Source: Clostridium sp. 'White wine YQ' (lineage in GTDB: Bacteria; Bacillota; Clostridia; Clostridiales; Clostridiaceae). From it: a DNA stretch of 64,000 nucleotides. Each line of letters begins with the position of its first letter. The stretch's first letter is position 1. Both the position numbers and the translations under genes were made by a program. Where the stretch lies: positions 1,353,318 through 1,417,317 of the forward strand of contig NZ_JAQYUU010000001.1 in the NCBI RefSeq assembly GCF_028728205.1. The letters are read 5' to 3'. Of this stretch, positions 28,677 through 38,544 are shown piece after piece. The notes below the pieces were generated by a model, which did not search any database, was not told where the DNA came from, and saw nothing but the letters and a program-made list of their open reading frames with translations.

Positions 28677-30323
28677 TTAATGTTTAGCTATAGAAACTTT
28701 GTCAAAGTATACGAATCCTAATGGAGAAACTCTTAATCCTTTAACATAGTCTTTAACACCTTTAACTGCAGTATAGTAGTAAATTGGTGCTATTGGAAGA
28801 TCTTTCATTAATAGATCTTCTGCTTGATGCATATAATCTGATCTCTTAGCTGCATCTGTTTCTGATTTAGCTTTTTCAATTAAAGCATCATAATCTGGGT
28901 TCTTGTATCCAGAGTCATTTTGACCTGAATCAGAAGTCCACATATCTAAGAATGTCATTGGATCAACGTAGTCACCTAACCAACCACCTCTAGCAAGTTC
29001 ATAGTTCTTTTGCTTTCTAGTAACTTGGAATACTTTCCATTCTTGGTTTTTAAGTTCAACATTAATTCCTAAGTTCTTCTTCCACATATCTTGTATAGCT
29101 TGAGCTATATCTTTATGACCACCTTCAGAGTTATATAATAATTCTAAAGTTGGGAATCCTTTTCCATCTGCATAACCAGCATCAGCTAATAATTGTTTAG
29201 CTTTAGCAACGTCACCTTCTGGATTAAAGTATTGCTTACCAGCGAAGTCTTTTCCATTTGCATCTGAAATACCTTGTGGTACGAATGAGAATGCTGGAAT
29301 TTGACCACCCTTAGTTACTTTATCAGTTATATCTTTTCTATTGATAGCAAGGTTTAATGCTTCTCTAACCTTAACGTTTGCTAAAACTTTAGCAGCATCT
29401 GCATTTACATTTTTAGCATTATCAGAAACATTGAAATGATAGTAGTATGTTCCTAAGTTAGGGAAGTTTGTAGCTGTTTTATCAGCTAAAGCATTTTGTA
29501 CTTCTACAGATGGAACTGTATCAGTCATATCAAGATCTCCAGCTTTGTATGATGCCCAAGCAGAAGTTTCATCTTGGATTAATTTATAGTCGATTTCAGT
29601 TAAGTTAACATTTTTAGTATCATAATAGTTATCATTCTTAACAAAAGTGATAGAATCCTTTGGCTTCCATTCTTTCATTTTAAATGCTCCATTAGTGATA
29701 TAAGTTTCAGGTTTAGTTGCCCAATCCTTATCCTTTGAAACTACATCTTGTTTTACTGGGAAGTAAGTTGGGAATGCCATTAATGATAAGAAGTATGAAG
29801 TTGGTTTTTCTAACTTAACTTCAAGAGTTTTATCATCTATAGCTTTAACTCCTACATCTTCTTTCTTAGCTTTTCCAGTGTTGAATGCTTCACCATTCTT
29901 TAGGTAATACATTTGGTAAGCATATTCAGCAGCTGTAGCTGGATCTAATGCTCTTAACCAAGCATATTCGAAGTCCTTAGCTGTTACAGTTGAACCATCT
30001 GACCACTTAGAATCTCTTAAGTGGAAAGTATAAGTTAACCCGTCAGCACTTACATCATATTTTTCTGCAACTCCTGGAATTGGTTTATCCTTATCATCTA
30101 GTTTCATTAATCCTTCAAATGCATTAACCATAACGATTGAACCATCAACCGCAGAGTTTAATGCTGGATCTAAAGTTTTAGGATCTGAGCCTAAGTTATA
30201 TTTAATAACTTGAGCAACGTTAGCTGATGCATCATCTTTCTTTCCACATCCAGCTAAAACTGATAAGCTTAATGCTACTGCTAAAGAAGTAGCAAAAACT
30301 CTTTTTAACTGAGTCTTTTTCAT
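28677..30323 (-). CDS. oppA: oligopeptide ABC transporter, substrate-binding lipoprotein
   Basis: The 548-residue protein has a lipoprotein signal peptide with lipobox LAGC (Cys 26), then the family 5 solute-binding fold (SDPKTLDPALNSAVDG, YTFHLRDSKWSDGSTVTAKDF). It is anchored to the outer face of the membrane and hands oligopeptides to OppBC. In sporulating Firmicutes the same system imports signalling peptides. AAGGGGGAAA precedes the ATG. The order is oppB-C-D-F-A, with oppA last. The C-terminal region (LPIAPIYYYTAVKG) is typical for OppA. Confidence 0.93.
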   Translation of the reverse strand: MKKTQLKRVFATSLAVALSLSVLAGCGKKDDASANVAQVIKYNLGSDPKTLDPALNSAVDGSIVMVNAFEGLMKLDDKDKPIPGVAEKYDVSADGLTYTFHLRDSKWSDGSTVTAKDFEYAWLRALDPATAAEYAYQMYYLKNGEAFNTGKAKKEDVGVKAIDDKTLEVKLEKPTSYFLSLMAFPTYFPVKQDVVSKDKDWATKPETYITNGAFKMKEWKPKDSITFVKNDNYYDTKNVNLTEIDYKLIQDETSAWASYKAGDLDMTDTVPSVEVQNALADKTATNFPNLGTYYYHFNVSDNAKNVNADAAKVLANVKVREALNLAINRKDITDKVTKGGQIPAFSFVPQGISDANGKDFAGKQYFNPEGDVAKAKQLLADAGYADGKGFPTLELLYNSEGGHKDIAQAIQDMWKKNLGINVELKNQEWKVFQVTRKQKNYELARGGWLGDYVDPMTFLDMWTSDSGQNDSGYKNPDYDALIEKAKSETDAAKRSDYMHQAEDLLMKDLPIAPIYYYTAVKGVKDYVKGLRVSPLGFVYFDKVSIAKH

Positions 30324-30375
30324 AAATTTTCCCCCTTAATAAATTATTTATAATAATTGCTTTGCAATTATAAGC

Positions 30376-31350
30376 TTAATATAAGTGACAGGCAACAAAG
30401 TGACCGTCTCCAACATCCTTCATTTCTGGATCTACTTCAGCACAAATAGGCTTAGCATATTTGCATCTTCCTCTAAATCTACATCCTGGTGGAGGATCAA
30501 TAGGTGAAGGAATATCTCCTTCTAAAACTATTCTCTTCTTCTCCTTAGCTTCATCTGGATCAGGAATTGGAATTGCTGATAATAACGCTTGTGTATAAGG
30601 ATGAAGTGGTTTAGCATAAAGTTTATTGCTCTCCGCTTTCTCAACCATTCTACCTAAATACATTACCCCAATATGAGTAGAAATATGCTTAACCATTGAC
30701 AAATCATGTGCAATGAATAAATAAGTTAATCCTAATTCTTCTTGTAATGTCTCAAGCATATTAACTACTTGTGCTTGAATTGAAACATCCAAAGCTGAAA
30801 TTGGCTCATCGCAAACAATAAAATCAGGTTCAACTGCTAGTGCTCTAGCTATTCCTATTCTTTGTCTTTGTCCGCCAGAGAATTCATGCGGATATCTGTT
30901 AATATGATCTCCATTTAATCCAACCTTATTAAGAAGATCTCTTACTCTATCTAATTTTTCATTACCTTGCAATATTTTGTGAATATCCAAAGCTTCAGCA
31001 ACAATATCTCCTACGGTCATTCTTGGATTTAATGATGCATAAGGATCTTGGAATATCATCTGCATTTTTTTTCTATAAGGTATCATTTCTTTAGAAGATA
31101 AATTAGTAATGTCCTTACCATCATAAATTATGCTACCTGCTGTAGGATTATATAGCTTAAGTACAGTTCTACCAGTTGTAGTTTTACCACATCCTGACTC
31201 CCCTACTAATCCTAAAGTTTCACCTCTATTTATGGAGAAACTAACTCTATCAACTGCTTTAACATAGCTTTTTTTAGAAAATATCCCTTTGTTTGCAGGA
31301 AAGAATTTACTTAACTCTTTTACTTCTAAAATTACTTTATTTTCTTTCAT
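30376..31350 (-). CDS. oppF: oligopeptide ABC transporter, ATP-binding protein OppF
   Basis: The 324-residue ATPase has Walker [10 protein letters not shown], the signature [14 protein letters not shown], Walker [12 protein letters not shown] and the C-terminal oligopeptide transporter extension with the cysteine group [14 protein letters not shown], which binds an iron-sulfur cluster in some homologues. It pairs with OppD to drive transport. FPANKGIF near the N-terminus is characteristic of OppF. It starts 3 bases after the oppD stop. Confidence 0.94.
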   Translation of the reverse strand: MKENKVILEVKELSKFFPANKGIFSKKSYVKAVDRVSFSINRGETLGLVGESGCGKTTTGRTVLKLYNPTAGSIIYDGKDITNLSSKEMIPYRKKMQMIFQDPYASLNPRMTVGDIVAEALDIHKILQGNEKLDRVRDLLNKVGLNGDHINRYPHEFSGGQRQRIGIARALAVEPDFIVCDEPISALDVSIQAQVVNMLETLQEELGLTYLFIAHDLSMVKHISTHIGVMYLGRMVEKAESNKLYAKPLHPYTQALLSAIPIPDPDEAKEKKRIVLEGDIPSPIDPPPGCRFRGRCKYAKPICAEVDPEMKDVGDGHFVACHLY

Positions 31351-31353
31351 TGG

Positions 31354-32361
31354 TTACTCTCCCTTCTTTATAGGTGACTCTACTTTAGGCGCATTTGGAT
31401 GATTTAACCAACAAGCAGCTCTATGATTTTCACCAATTTCCATTAATGGTGGTTGATTTTCTAAACATACCTTCATAGCATATTTACATCTAGCCGCAAA
31501 AGGACATCCAGCTGGTGGATTTAACAAATCTGGTGGTTGTCCTTCAATAGGAGTTAATTTTTCTTTTAATAGTTTTTTAGGATTAGGTACACTACCCAAA
31601 AGACCCCATGTATAAGGATGTCTAGGATTGTAGAATATTTCTCTAACATCACCTGTTTCAACTATTAATCCACCATACATTACATTTATTTTTGAACATA
31701 CATCTGCTACTACTCCTAAGTCGTGAGTAATTAGAATTATTGATGTTCCTAATTCATCTTTAAGTTTTTTCATAAGCTCAAGTATTTGAGCTTGTATAGT
31801 TACATCTAATGCTGTTGTAGGTTCATCTGCAATAAGTAGTTTTGGTTCACATATAAGTGCCATTGCTATCATAACTCTTTGTCTCATACCACCTGAGAAT
31901 TCATGAGGATATTGTTTCATTCTTTTCTCTGGTGAAGGAATACCTACTAATCCTAGCATTTCAATTGCTTTCTTTTCAGCATCAGCTTTTGATACCTTTT
32001 TATGTTTTATATAATGCTCTGTAAGTTGTTGTCCAACTGTGAAAACTGGATTTAAGCTTGTCATAGGATCTTGGAAAATCATTCCCATTTCATTTCCTCT
32101 GATTTTTTCCATTTCCTTTTCACTAAACTTAGTTATATTTTTTCCGTCGAAGTCTACTTCTCCTCCGGTTATTTTCCCATTTTCTTGTAATAATTTCATA
32201 ATACTCATCATGGTAACACTTTTACCACAACCTGATTCTCCAACTATTCCTAATGCTTCCCCTTTTTCAAGTGAAAAAGAAATTCCTCTTACAGACTTAA
32301 CTTCTCCAACATGAGTGAAAAAGGAGGTTTTCAAATCTTTAACATCTAGTAATTTACTCAT
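31354..32361 (-). CDS. oppD: oligopeptide ABC transporter, ATP-binding protein OppD
   Basis: The 335-residue ATPase shows Walker A GESGCGKSV, signature SGGMRQRVMIAMAL, Walker B LIADEPTTALD and the C-terminal cysteine group CPFAARCKYAMKVC. It forms a heterodimer with OppF on the cytoplasmic face of OppBC. AGGAGG precedes the ATG, 11 bases after oppC. KTSFFTHVGEVKSVRGISF is a typical OppD N-terminus. Confidence 0.94.
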   Translation of the reverse strand: MSKLLDVKDLKTSFFTHVGEVKSVRGISFSLEKGEALGIVGESGCGKSVTMMSIMKLLQENGKITGGEVDFDGKNITKFSEKEMEKIRGNEMGMIFQDPMTSLNPVFTVGQQLTEHYIKHKKVSKADAEKKAIEMLGLVGIPSPEKRMKQYPHEFSGGMRQRVMIAMALICEPKLLIADEPTTALDVTIQAQILELMKKLKDELGTSIILITHDLGVVADVCSKINVMYGGLIVETGDVREIFYNPRHPYTWGLLGSVPNPKKLLKEKLTPIEGQPPDLLNPPAGCPFAARCKYAMKVCLENQPPLMEIGENHRAACWLNHPNAPKVESPIKKGE

Positions 32362-32372
32362 TTTCTTTCCTC

Positions 32373-33308
32373 CTACTTTCTCATTTTAGGGTCTAAAGCA
32401 TCACTTAATCCATCTCCAAATAAATTAAAGGCTAAAATGATTAAACAAATCATTAAAGATGGGAAGAATAATTGATATGGGAAAAGGTAAATAGCTCCCA
32501 TAGCATCACTAGCCAATGTTCCTAATGAAGCCTTTGGTGCAGAAATACCAAGTCCTATAAAGCTTAAAAATGCTTCAGTAAATATAGCAGAAGGTATTAA
32601 TAATGTCATAGTAACAATAATTGAACCCATTGCATTAGGGATTAAATGTCTAAATATTATTCTACTTCCTGATGCTCCTAAAGTTTTAGCAGCTAAAACA
32701 AATTCTTGATTTTTAAGTTGAAGGATTTCTCCTCTTACAATTCTAGCCATGTTTAACCAGTATGTAACAGCAAGTGCTATTATTATACTTGTTAAATCAC
32801 TTCCACCAGACTCACCAGGTTTACTTAATACTGTCATTAATAGTACAACTATAATTGTTGTTGGAATAGCATATAATATATCTACTATTCTCATCATTAT
32901 ATTATCAATTCTACCACCAAAATATCCTGATATTCCTCCGTATATAATTCCTATAACTATGTTTATAACAACTGATACGAAAGCTATTATCATTGAATAT
33001 CTTGCACCATACATACATCTAACGAATACATCTCTACCTAATTGGTCTGTCCCAAACCAATGAGTACCAGATGGTTTTAAATTTGCTGCGTTTAAATCAT
33101 TGTTAGCATAATCAAATTTAGAAAAACTAGGTACAAAAATTGCTAACAAAGTAATTATTACTATTACAACTAAGGATATAAGTGCAACCTTATTTCCTTT
33201 CAATCTTCTCCATGCATCTTGCCAATAAGTTACTGAAGGTCTAGCGATCTGTTCAATTTTCTTTTCTTCACTACTTAATGGCTCAAATAATTCTTTTGAA
33301 AATTCCAC
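32373..33308 (-). CDS. oppC: oligopeptide ABC transporter permease OppC
   Basis: The 311-residue membrane protein has an N-terminal cytoplasmic segment, one membrane helix (about 38-60, LISLVVIVIITLLAIFVP), the OppC loop FGTDQLGRDVFVRCMYGARYS, and five further helices with the EAA coupling motif (EFVLAAKTLGASGSRIIFRH). The start is GTG with GGAGGGA upstream. It pairs with OppB to form the channel. Confidence 0.93.
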   Translation of the reverse strand: MEFSKELFEPLSSEEKKIEQIARPSVTYWQDAWRRLKGNKVALISLVVIVIITLLAIFVPSFSKFDYANNDLNAANLKPSGTHWFGTDQLGRDVFVRCMYGARYSMIIAFVSVVINIVIGIIYGGISGYFGGRIDNIMMRIVDILYAIPTTIIVVLLMTVLSKPGESGGSDLTSIIIALAVTYWLNMARIVRGEILQLKNQEFVLAAKTLGASGSRIIFRHLIPNAMGSIIVTMTLLIPSAIFTEAFLSFIGLGISAPKASLGTLASDAMGAIYLFPYQLFFPSLMICLIILAFNLFGDGLSDALDPKMRK

Positions 33309-33324
33309 TTTATTCCCTCCAATT

Positions 33325-34254
33325 CTATGATTCTGAGTTTTCTAGTTTTATCCTTGGATCTATAAAAACGTACAAAATATCTACAACAAAGTTTGCAACT
33401 ATTAGGAATATACAAAAGAATACTGTTACTCCCAGTAAAGTTGTATAGTCTCTATTTGTAACAGATTGAACAAATTCTCTTCCAAGACCAGGGATCGCAA
33501 ATATTTTTTCTACAACAAAAGACCCTGTAAGAACTGCTGCAATTAGTGGTCCCATATAAGTTACTACTGGAATCATCGAATTTTTAAGCGCATGTTTAAA
33601 AATTACTGTAGTCTCGCTCAAACCTTTCGCTTTTGCAGTTCTTATATAATCAGCTTTTAGAACATCAATAAGTCTGTTTCTTGTTAATCTTGTAATAAAT
33701 GCTGTAGAAGAACCTGCAAGCGCTATCACAGGCATTACATAATTCTTAGCACCCGAGAATCCTGTGGCAGGAAGTAGTTTCCATTGAACTGCAAAGTAAT
33801 AAATTAATACCGCTGAAATAACGAAACTCGGTATTGTAACCCCTAGGGTAGCTAGGAACATACAAAATTGATCCTGCCATTTCCCTTGTTTTAAAGCGGA
33901 AATTATCCCCAATAAAATACCTACAATTAAAGAAGCTACTATTGATAATGCACCAACTTTTGCAGAAGCTGGGAATGAATAATTTACTATCCAATTTACT
34001 GTTCTACCAGGATAAGTAACAATTGAGTCACCCAAATCCCATTTAACTAAATTACCCAAGTAATTAATATATTGTTCACCAAGTGGCTTGTCCAATCCAT
34101 ATTTAACTTCTAAATTCTTTTTTGTCTGAGCAGTCATTTTTTCACCATCAAATGGACCACCAGGCATGAATCTCATCAAGAAGAATGTAGCTGAAACAAC
34201 AACCCAAATGGTTATTATGCTTGCAACCAATCTCTTAAGCACATACTTTAACAT
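33325..34254 (-). CDS. oppB: oligopeptide ABC transporter permease OppB
   Basis: The 309-residue membrane protein shows the OppB N-terminus (MLKYVLKRLVASIITIWVVV, then FFLMRFMPGGPF) and the EAA motif (DYIRTAKAKGLSETTVIFKH), with six membrane helices. First gene of the opp operon. AGGAGGAA precedes the ATG. Its promoter is called at 34307-34334. Confidence 0.93.
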   Translation of the reverse strand: MLKYVLKRLVASIITIWVVVSATFFLMRFMPGGPFDGEKMTAQTKKNLEVKYGLDKPLGEQYINYLGNLVKWDLGDSIVTYPGRTVNWIVNYSFPASAKVGALSIVASLIVGILLGIISALKQGKWQDQFCMFLATLGVTIPSFVISAVLIYYFAVQWKLLPATGFSGAKNYVMPVIALAGSSTAFITRLTRNRLIDVLKADYIRTAKAKGLSETTVIFKHALKNSMIPVVTYMGPLIAAVLTGSFVVEKIFAIPGLGREFVQSVTNRDYTTLLGVTVFFCIFLIVANFVVDILYVFIDPRIKLENSES

Positions 34255-34306
34255 TTTATTCCTCCTCTTTACCTTTCGCCAAATACATACAAATAATTCA
34301 ATTACA

Positions 34307-34334
34307 ATTATATTATATTATTGTTAAAAGTCAA
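34307..34334 (-). promoter_or_regulatory. promoter of the opp operon
   Basis: On the minus strand TTGACT (34329-34334), 16 bases, TATAAT (34307-34312), about 50 bases before the oppB start. Confidence 0.7.
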
Positions 34335-34554
34335 TATAATATAGTAATAATTATTAACTTTCATTAGTACTTTGTTAAATTACTATTTATTTTTTTGACT
34401 ATTTCTCATATACAAGTATAAAAACAGAAAACGTTTGTATCCTTTAATATCAGCCATTTCTAGTTTTCAAGTTCTTAATCAGTCCAAATCATCTCCTTAA
34501 TTTAATATGGTTATAAACATTAAAATTGATAAAAATATATACTTATAGATATCA

Positions 34555-34582
34555 TTTTAATATTTTTGTAAAAATATTAAAA
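34555..34582. promoter_or_regulatory. AT-rich palindrome in the opp upstream region
   Basis: TTTTAATATTTTT and AAAAATATTAAAA are perfect 13-base arms around GT, about 220 bases upstream of the opp promoter. The remaining part of the 34255-34728 gap is AT-rich sequence without an ORF. Operator function is possible but unproven. Confidence 0.3.
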
Positions 34583-34728
34583 TAGTGTTTTATCACGTAT
34601 AAACCTAATAATAATTTTAACCATTTCTTGAAATAATTTCAATAAAAATATGTTTATATTAACATTATACTACTATTATTTACCTAATTAGAATATATTT
34701 ATCTTAATTTAATAAATGTATTTATATA

Positions 34729-34797
34729 AAAAGAAGATGTTTCAAAATTGAGTAATTAATACTACTTATGAAACACCTTCATTGGCATCTTTCTTTA
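34729..34797 (-). terminator. likely terminator after the aminotransferase gene
   Basis: A long imperfect hairpin: outer arms AAGAAGATG/CATCTTTCTT and inner TTTCA/TGAAA, 5 bases past the stop. The minus strand ends in CTTCTTTTTATA. Confidence 0.6.
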
Positions 34798-34801
34798 TAC
34801 A

Positions 34802-35935
34802 CTATATTTCCGATATAAATTGTTCAATTATATCCAATGCTTTTATTAAACTTTCTTTAGAATAACAATAGCTTATTCTAAAAAATCCATCACCTGCTTC
34901 TCCAAAGGCATCCCCTGGAACACAGGCAAGCTTCTTTTCAAATAGAAGTTTTTCACAGAAATCCTTAGATGAAATATTATATTTCTTAATGGATGGAAAT
35001 ATATAAAACGCCCCTTTAGGTTTTACTACATCCATCCCCATACTTTTTAACCTATTATAAACCAAATCTCTTCTTTCTACAAATGATTTTTTCATTCTCT
35101 CCAAATCTTCTAATGCCAAATCAAATCCATAATAAATTCCCCATTGAATAATTGATGGAGCACATGAGACATTATACTGATGTACCTTCATAATTTCCTT
35201 CATATATTTAGATGTAGCTCCAATAAAACCTATTCTAAGTCCAGTCATAGAAAACATCTTGGAGAATCCACCTATGTATATAATATTATCTTTTAATTCT
35301 TTAACTTGAGCAATCGAATAATACTCATCATAGCATAAAGAACTATAGATTTCATCTGTCAATGCAATTATATCATATTTTTTAATTAATTCAGCTATTT
35401 TTTTTCTATCTTCCAAAGATAAAATTGCTCCAGTAGGATTTGAAGGATAGGATAATATAATTTTTCTGATTTCATATTTCTTGATTTTTTCTTCTATATC
35501 TTCTATATTCAAAGTAAAATCTTCATTTAAGTTATATTCTATAGGCTCACTATCAATTATTTTTAATATATTCTCGTATGCAGGATACCCAATAGCTGGC
35601 ACTAACACTTTTTCACCTGGCTCAACTACTGCTGATAATACAGAATATAATCCTTCACTTCCTCCAATAGTTATGCATATTTCATCTGCTAAGAATGAAA
35701 TTCCTAAACTTTCAAGATATGAAGATATTCTTTCTCTTAGTGGCAGAATTCCTGCATTTGAAGTATATTCAGTCTTATTTTCTTCTAATGCTTTTACTAT
35801 TCCAGCCTTAATGCTCTCTGGCACATTAAAGTCCGGCTGTCCAAGTGTCAATGATATAGCTCCATCTACTTCATTAACTAAATTGAAAAATTTTCGAATT
35901 CCTGAGATTTCAACTTTTTCGACATTTTTATTCAT
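34802..35935 (-). CDS. fold-I aminotransferase, PatA-like
   Basis: The 377-residue PLP enzyme belongs to the AspC/PatA group: LTLGQPDFNVPE, YPSNPTGAILS, DEIYSSLCYDE and the Schiff-base region GGFSKMFSMTGLRIGF. Bacillus PatA is an N-acetyl-LL-diaminopimelate aminotransferase, and this gene lies in the same cluster as dapH, one gene away and divergent, so PatA/DapX activity is a reasonable inference. Other amino-acid specificities remain possible. Its ATG shares one base with the stop of the adenosyltransferase gene (TAATG), so translation is coupled. Confidence 0.8.
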   Translation of the reverse strand: MNKNVEKVEISGIRKFFNLVNEVDGAISLTLGQPDFNVPESIKAGIVKALEENKTEYTSNAGILPLRERISSYLESLGISFLADEICITIGGSEGLYSVLSAVVEPGEKVLVPAIGYPAYENILKIIDSEPIEYNLNEDFTLNIEDIEEKIKKYEIRKIILSYPSNPTGAILSLEDRKKIAELIKKYDIIALTDEIYSSLCYDEYYSIAQVKELKDNIIYIGGFSKMFSMTGLRIGFIGATSKYMKEIMKVHQYNVSCAPSIIQWGIYYGFDLALEDLERMKKSFVERRDLVYNRLKSMGMDVVKPKGAFYIFPSIKKYNISSKDFCEKLLFEKKLACVPGDAFGEAGDGFFRISYCYSKESLIKALDIIEQFISEI

Positions 35936-36471
35936 TAAAATTCAATCCCCTTTCTAGCACTTACACCTTTTGAGAAATAATGTTTTACTTCAACCATTTC
36001 TGTTACTAAATCTGCTCTTTCAATAATGGATTGTGGTGCATTTCTTCCCGTTAATATAATTTCTGTTTCATTTCTTTTATTCTCAAATAAATTAATTATA
36101 TCACTTTCATTTAGAAAACCATTCTTAAGCACTCCAAATATTTCATCCAGTATTAACACATCACATTCATTGTTTTTCAAGAGCTCTAACGCATAATTAT
36201 ACTCATTATTAATTTCAATTTTAAGTTCTTCAATTTGTTCTTTGTTTAAATTCCATACGAAATCTTTTCTGCTCTCCATTCGTATAAGCTTAAAATTTTC
36301 TACAAGATTTCCTAATATTTTTAATTCACCAGTTTCATTACTTTTTAAAAATTGAATCATTATAACGTTAAGTCCATTTCCAGCTGCTCTAATCCCTTGA
36401 CCAATAGCTGCAGTTGACTTACCTTTTCCATTGCCTGTATATATCTGAATCATTCCATTTTCTAGTTTCAT
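35935..36471 (-). CDS. cobO: cob(I)yrinic acid a,c-diamide adenosyltransferase (CobO/BtuR type)
   Basis: The 178-residue protein has the P-loop GNGKGKSTAA near the N-terminus and later LILDEIFGVL and ILTGRNAPQSIIERADLVTEM, the CobA/CobO/BtuR signature. It attaches the adenosyl group of ATP to cobalt in corrinoids to give coenzyme B12 forms. The frame opens with GTG at 36480, which overlaps the AAGGAG site; the ATG at 36471 is 8 bases after it. No other cobalamin genes are in view, so it probably serves B12 salvage. Confidence 0.88.
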   Translation of the reverse strand: MKLENGMIQIYTGNGKGKSTAAIGQGIRAAGNGLNVIMIQFLKSNETGELKILGNLVENFKLIRMESRKDFVWNLNKEQIEELKIEINNEYNYALELLKNNECDVLILDEIFGVLKNGFLNESDIINLFENKRNETEIILTGRNAPQSIIERADLVTEMVEVKHYFSKGVSARKGIEF

Positions 36472-36608
36472 TTGATTCACTCCTTAGTAATATTTTATGT
36501 AAAAATGAATAATTTGCATTTTCCCCCTTTTAAGAGTACTAATAATTGTTTATAATTATACTTATTATAGCATAATTTACATACAAAATTCATTGAAGGG
36601 GTGATCAC

Positions 36609-37319
36609 ATGAGTTATAATTTTACAGATCCATATGAAATTGCAAGATTTATAAAAGAAGCTAAAAAGTCAACACCTGTTAAAGTGTACATAAATGGAGA
36701 TTTAAGTGGCTGTGATTTTGGAAATATTGAATGGTATGGATCAGCAAATTTTTATGTTCTATATGGAGAAAGCGATGAAATCACAAAATTAATTCTTGAT
36801 AACAAAGAAAAAATCAGACATTTCAGAGATGAAATAGATAGAAGAAATTCTGCAGTACCTATGTTAAACTTACTAGAGGTTGATGCAAGAATTGAACCAG
36901 GTGCTATAATAAGAGACAAAGTAACAATTGAAAAAAATGCTGTAGTAATGATGGGGGCAGTAATAAATATAGGCGCAGAAATTGGTGAAGGTACAATGGT
37001 TGATATGAATGCTGTTGTAGGAGCTAGAGGAAAACTTGGCAAAAGAGTTCATCTTGGGGCTGGAGCTGTTGTTGCTGGGGTTCTAGAACCACCTTCAAAA
37101 GAACCATGCATTATAGGCGATGATGTTCTTATAGGAGCAAATGCAGTTATCCTTGAAGGAGTTAAAATAGGTAACGGTTCTGTTGTTGCAGCTGGCTCTG
37201 TTGTTGTGGAAGATGTTCCAGAAGGTGTAGTAGTTGCTGGAACACCTGCAAAGATCATTAAAGAAGTTGATGATAAGACAAAGGATAAGACAAAAATATT
37301 AGATGATTTAAGAAAATAA
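36609..37319 (+). CDS. dapH: tetrahydrodipicolinate N-acetyltransferase
   Basis: The 236-residue protein has the DapH layout: a small N-terminal domain (about 1-85), then a left-handed beta-helix of hexapeptide repeats (for example [46 protein letters not shown]). It acetylates tetrahydrodipicolinate from acetyl-CoA, committing to the acetylated diaminopimelate route used by Bacillus and many Clostridia. GAAGGGG precedes the ATG. Monocistronic with a terminator. The deacetylase DapL and DapF are not in the window. Confidence 0.94.
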   Translation: MSYNFTDPYEIARFIKEAKKSTPVKVYINGDLSGCDFGNIEWYGSANFYVLYGESDEITKLILDNKEKIRHFRDEIDRRNSAVPMLNLLEVDARIEPGAIIRDKVTIEKNAVVMMGAVINIGAEIGEGTMVDMNAVVGARGKLGKRVHLGAGAVVAGVLEPPSKEPCIIGDDVLIGANAVILEGVKIGNGSVVAAGSVVVEDVPEGVVVAGTPAKIIKEVDDKTKDKTKILDDLRK

Positions 37320-37327
37320 GAAAATTA

Positions 37328-37360
37328 AACCTGGATATATATCATATCCAGGTTTTTTAT
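37328..37360 (+). terminator. terminator of dapH
   Basis: AAACCTGGATAT and ATATCCAGGTTT pair around ATATC, with a T6 run. Confidence 0.9.
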
Positions 37361-37398
37361 ACCTATAATCCCTATCTCTTTAATATAAAAACTATTTG

Positions 37399-38085
37399 CT
37401 ACGCTCCAAATGAAGTATTTTCTTGCAAACTCTGACTTTCTTCATTTTCAAGACAGCTTTCGTCTTCTTTTTGAACTTTTTCCATTTTAGAAATAGAAAC
37501 TTCATAAGCAACTTTCTTTATGACTTGATTTTCCCCAACCTTCTTTTGATATTCTCTACTTTGAAGTCTTCCCCAAATTCTAATATTGTCCCCTACCTCT
37601 AGTGTTTGACAAAATCTTGAATTTCTACCCCATGCAATTGTAGGAATGTAATCTGACTTATTATATGCTCTATTAACTGCTAGTAATAAATCAGCTATTT
37701 CTCTTCCAAATGGAGTTGTTCTGTAAACTGGCTCTTTACAAACGTATCCATCTAGGAAAATCTCATTAGGATTTTTACTTCTTTCTAGACATGGAATAAT
37801 ATTTCTTGCAAATACAGTTAATATTAATCTGTTAGAGCCATCAACAAATTTATTATAGCTTCTTAACTGTCCCTCAACTATTATATCCATCCCTATCTCT
37901 AATTCTATTTCAGTTAAAAGTCTTTCAGAAACTGTTATACTTAGAACATCAACGGAATCTGATAGTCTTTGAACCTCCATATTAAAGCTGTAAAATCCCT
38001 CACCATACATCTCATGTGAAAATTCTAATTTTGATAATACTTTCCCCTCTAAATAAATCTTATTGTTTAACATTAAATTGTCCAT
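37399..38085 (-). CDS. SSB-family protein with two OB folds
   Basis: The 228-residue protein appears to hold two single-stranded-DNA-binding OB domains: one at about 5-105 (NNKIYLEGKVLSKLEF, VEGQLRSYN) and one at about 108-210 (NEIFLDGYVCKEPVYRTTPFGREIADLLLAVNR, IRIWGRLQSREYQKK). The second matches canonical SSB best. A short acidic C-terminal tail ends SLQENTSFGA, without the DDDIPF-like tip of housekeeping SSB, so it is probably an accessory protein and not the main ssb. The start at 38085 has GAGGGG upstream; the frame opens at 38103. Own promoter. Confidence 0.78.
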   Translation of the reverse strand: MDNLMLNNKIYLEGKVLSKLEFSHEMYGEGFYSFNMEVQRLSDSVDVLSITVSERLLTEIELEIGMDIIVEGQLRSYNKFVDGSNRLILTVFARNIIPCLERSKNPNEIFLDGYVCKEPVYRTTPFGREIADLLLAVNRAYNKSDYIPTIAWGRNSRFCQTLEVGDNIRIWGRLQSREYQKKVGENQVIKKVAYEVSISKMEKVQKEDESCLENEESQSLQENTSFGA

Positions 38086-38133
38086 CTTTACCCCTCTCTC
38101 CATTAGTTTTTATAAAAACTTTATCAAAAGCCA

Positions 38134-38162
38134 ATTATAGGAAATTTTTAGATATACATCAA
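38134..38162 (-). promoter_or_regulatory. promoter of the two-OB SSB gene
   Basis: TTGATG (38157-38162), 17 bases, TATAAT (38134-38139) on the minus strand. The rest of the 430-base divergent region up to 38460 is very AT-rich and shows no ORF or clear structure. Confidence 0.72.
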
Positions 38163-38454
38163 TTATAATACAATTGTTTTTATTTTTTCAATAAAATTGA
38201 TTAAAATTCACAATTAATTTTTATAAAAAAATAGTTATTTATATAATATTTAGCACAATTAATATTAAATAATAAATTGAATTTATACAGTATATTACCA
38301 GCTTTTAAATATATTATCGTAATATTCTAATTATTTTTTACAATACTTGTGAATTTTGTCTCGTACTTATTATTATTATAATTAATGATAAAATATTAGC
38401 CTTTTAATCTATATATATTATGTTTATTTAATATTCATTACTTACAAACCCAAT

Positions 38455-38469
38455 ATTTTGTGCTATAAT
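38455..38469 (+). promoter_or_regulatory. extended -10 promoter of the DUF4364 gene
   Basis: TGCTATAAT (38461-38469) gives an extended -10. The -35 position 17 bases upstream (CTTACA, 38441-38446) matches only four of six bases, as expected when TGn is present. Confidence 0.6.
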
Positions 38470-38544
38470 TAAAAAAGTAAATTCAAAATACACATTATAG
38501 ACTTTTCGATATCAATTTATTATATATATTCAATGGAGGGCAAT

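Noticed and set aside
34300..34470. CodY box near the opp promoter (the GAAAAC-containing stretch around 34425)
   Set aside because: About seven of fifteen positions differ from the CodY consensus, so it is not supported.
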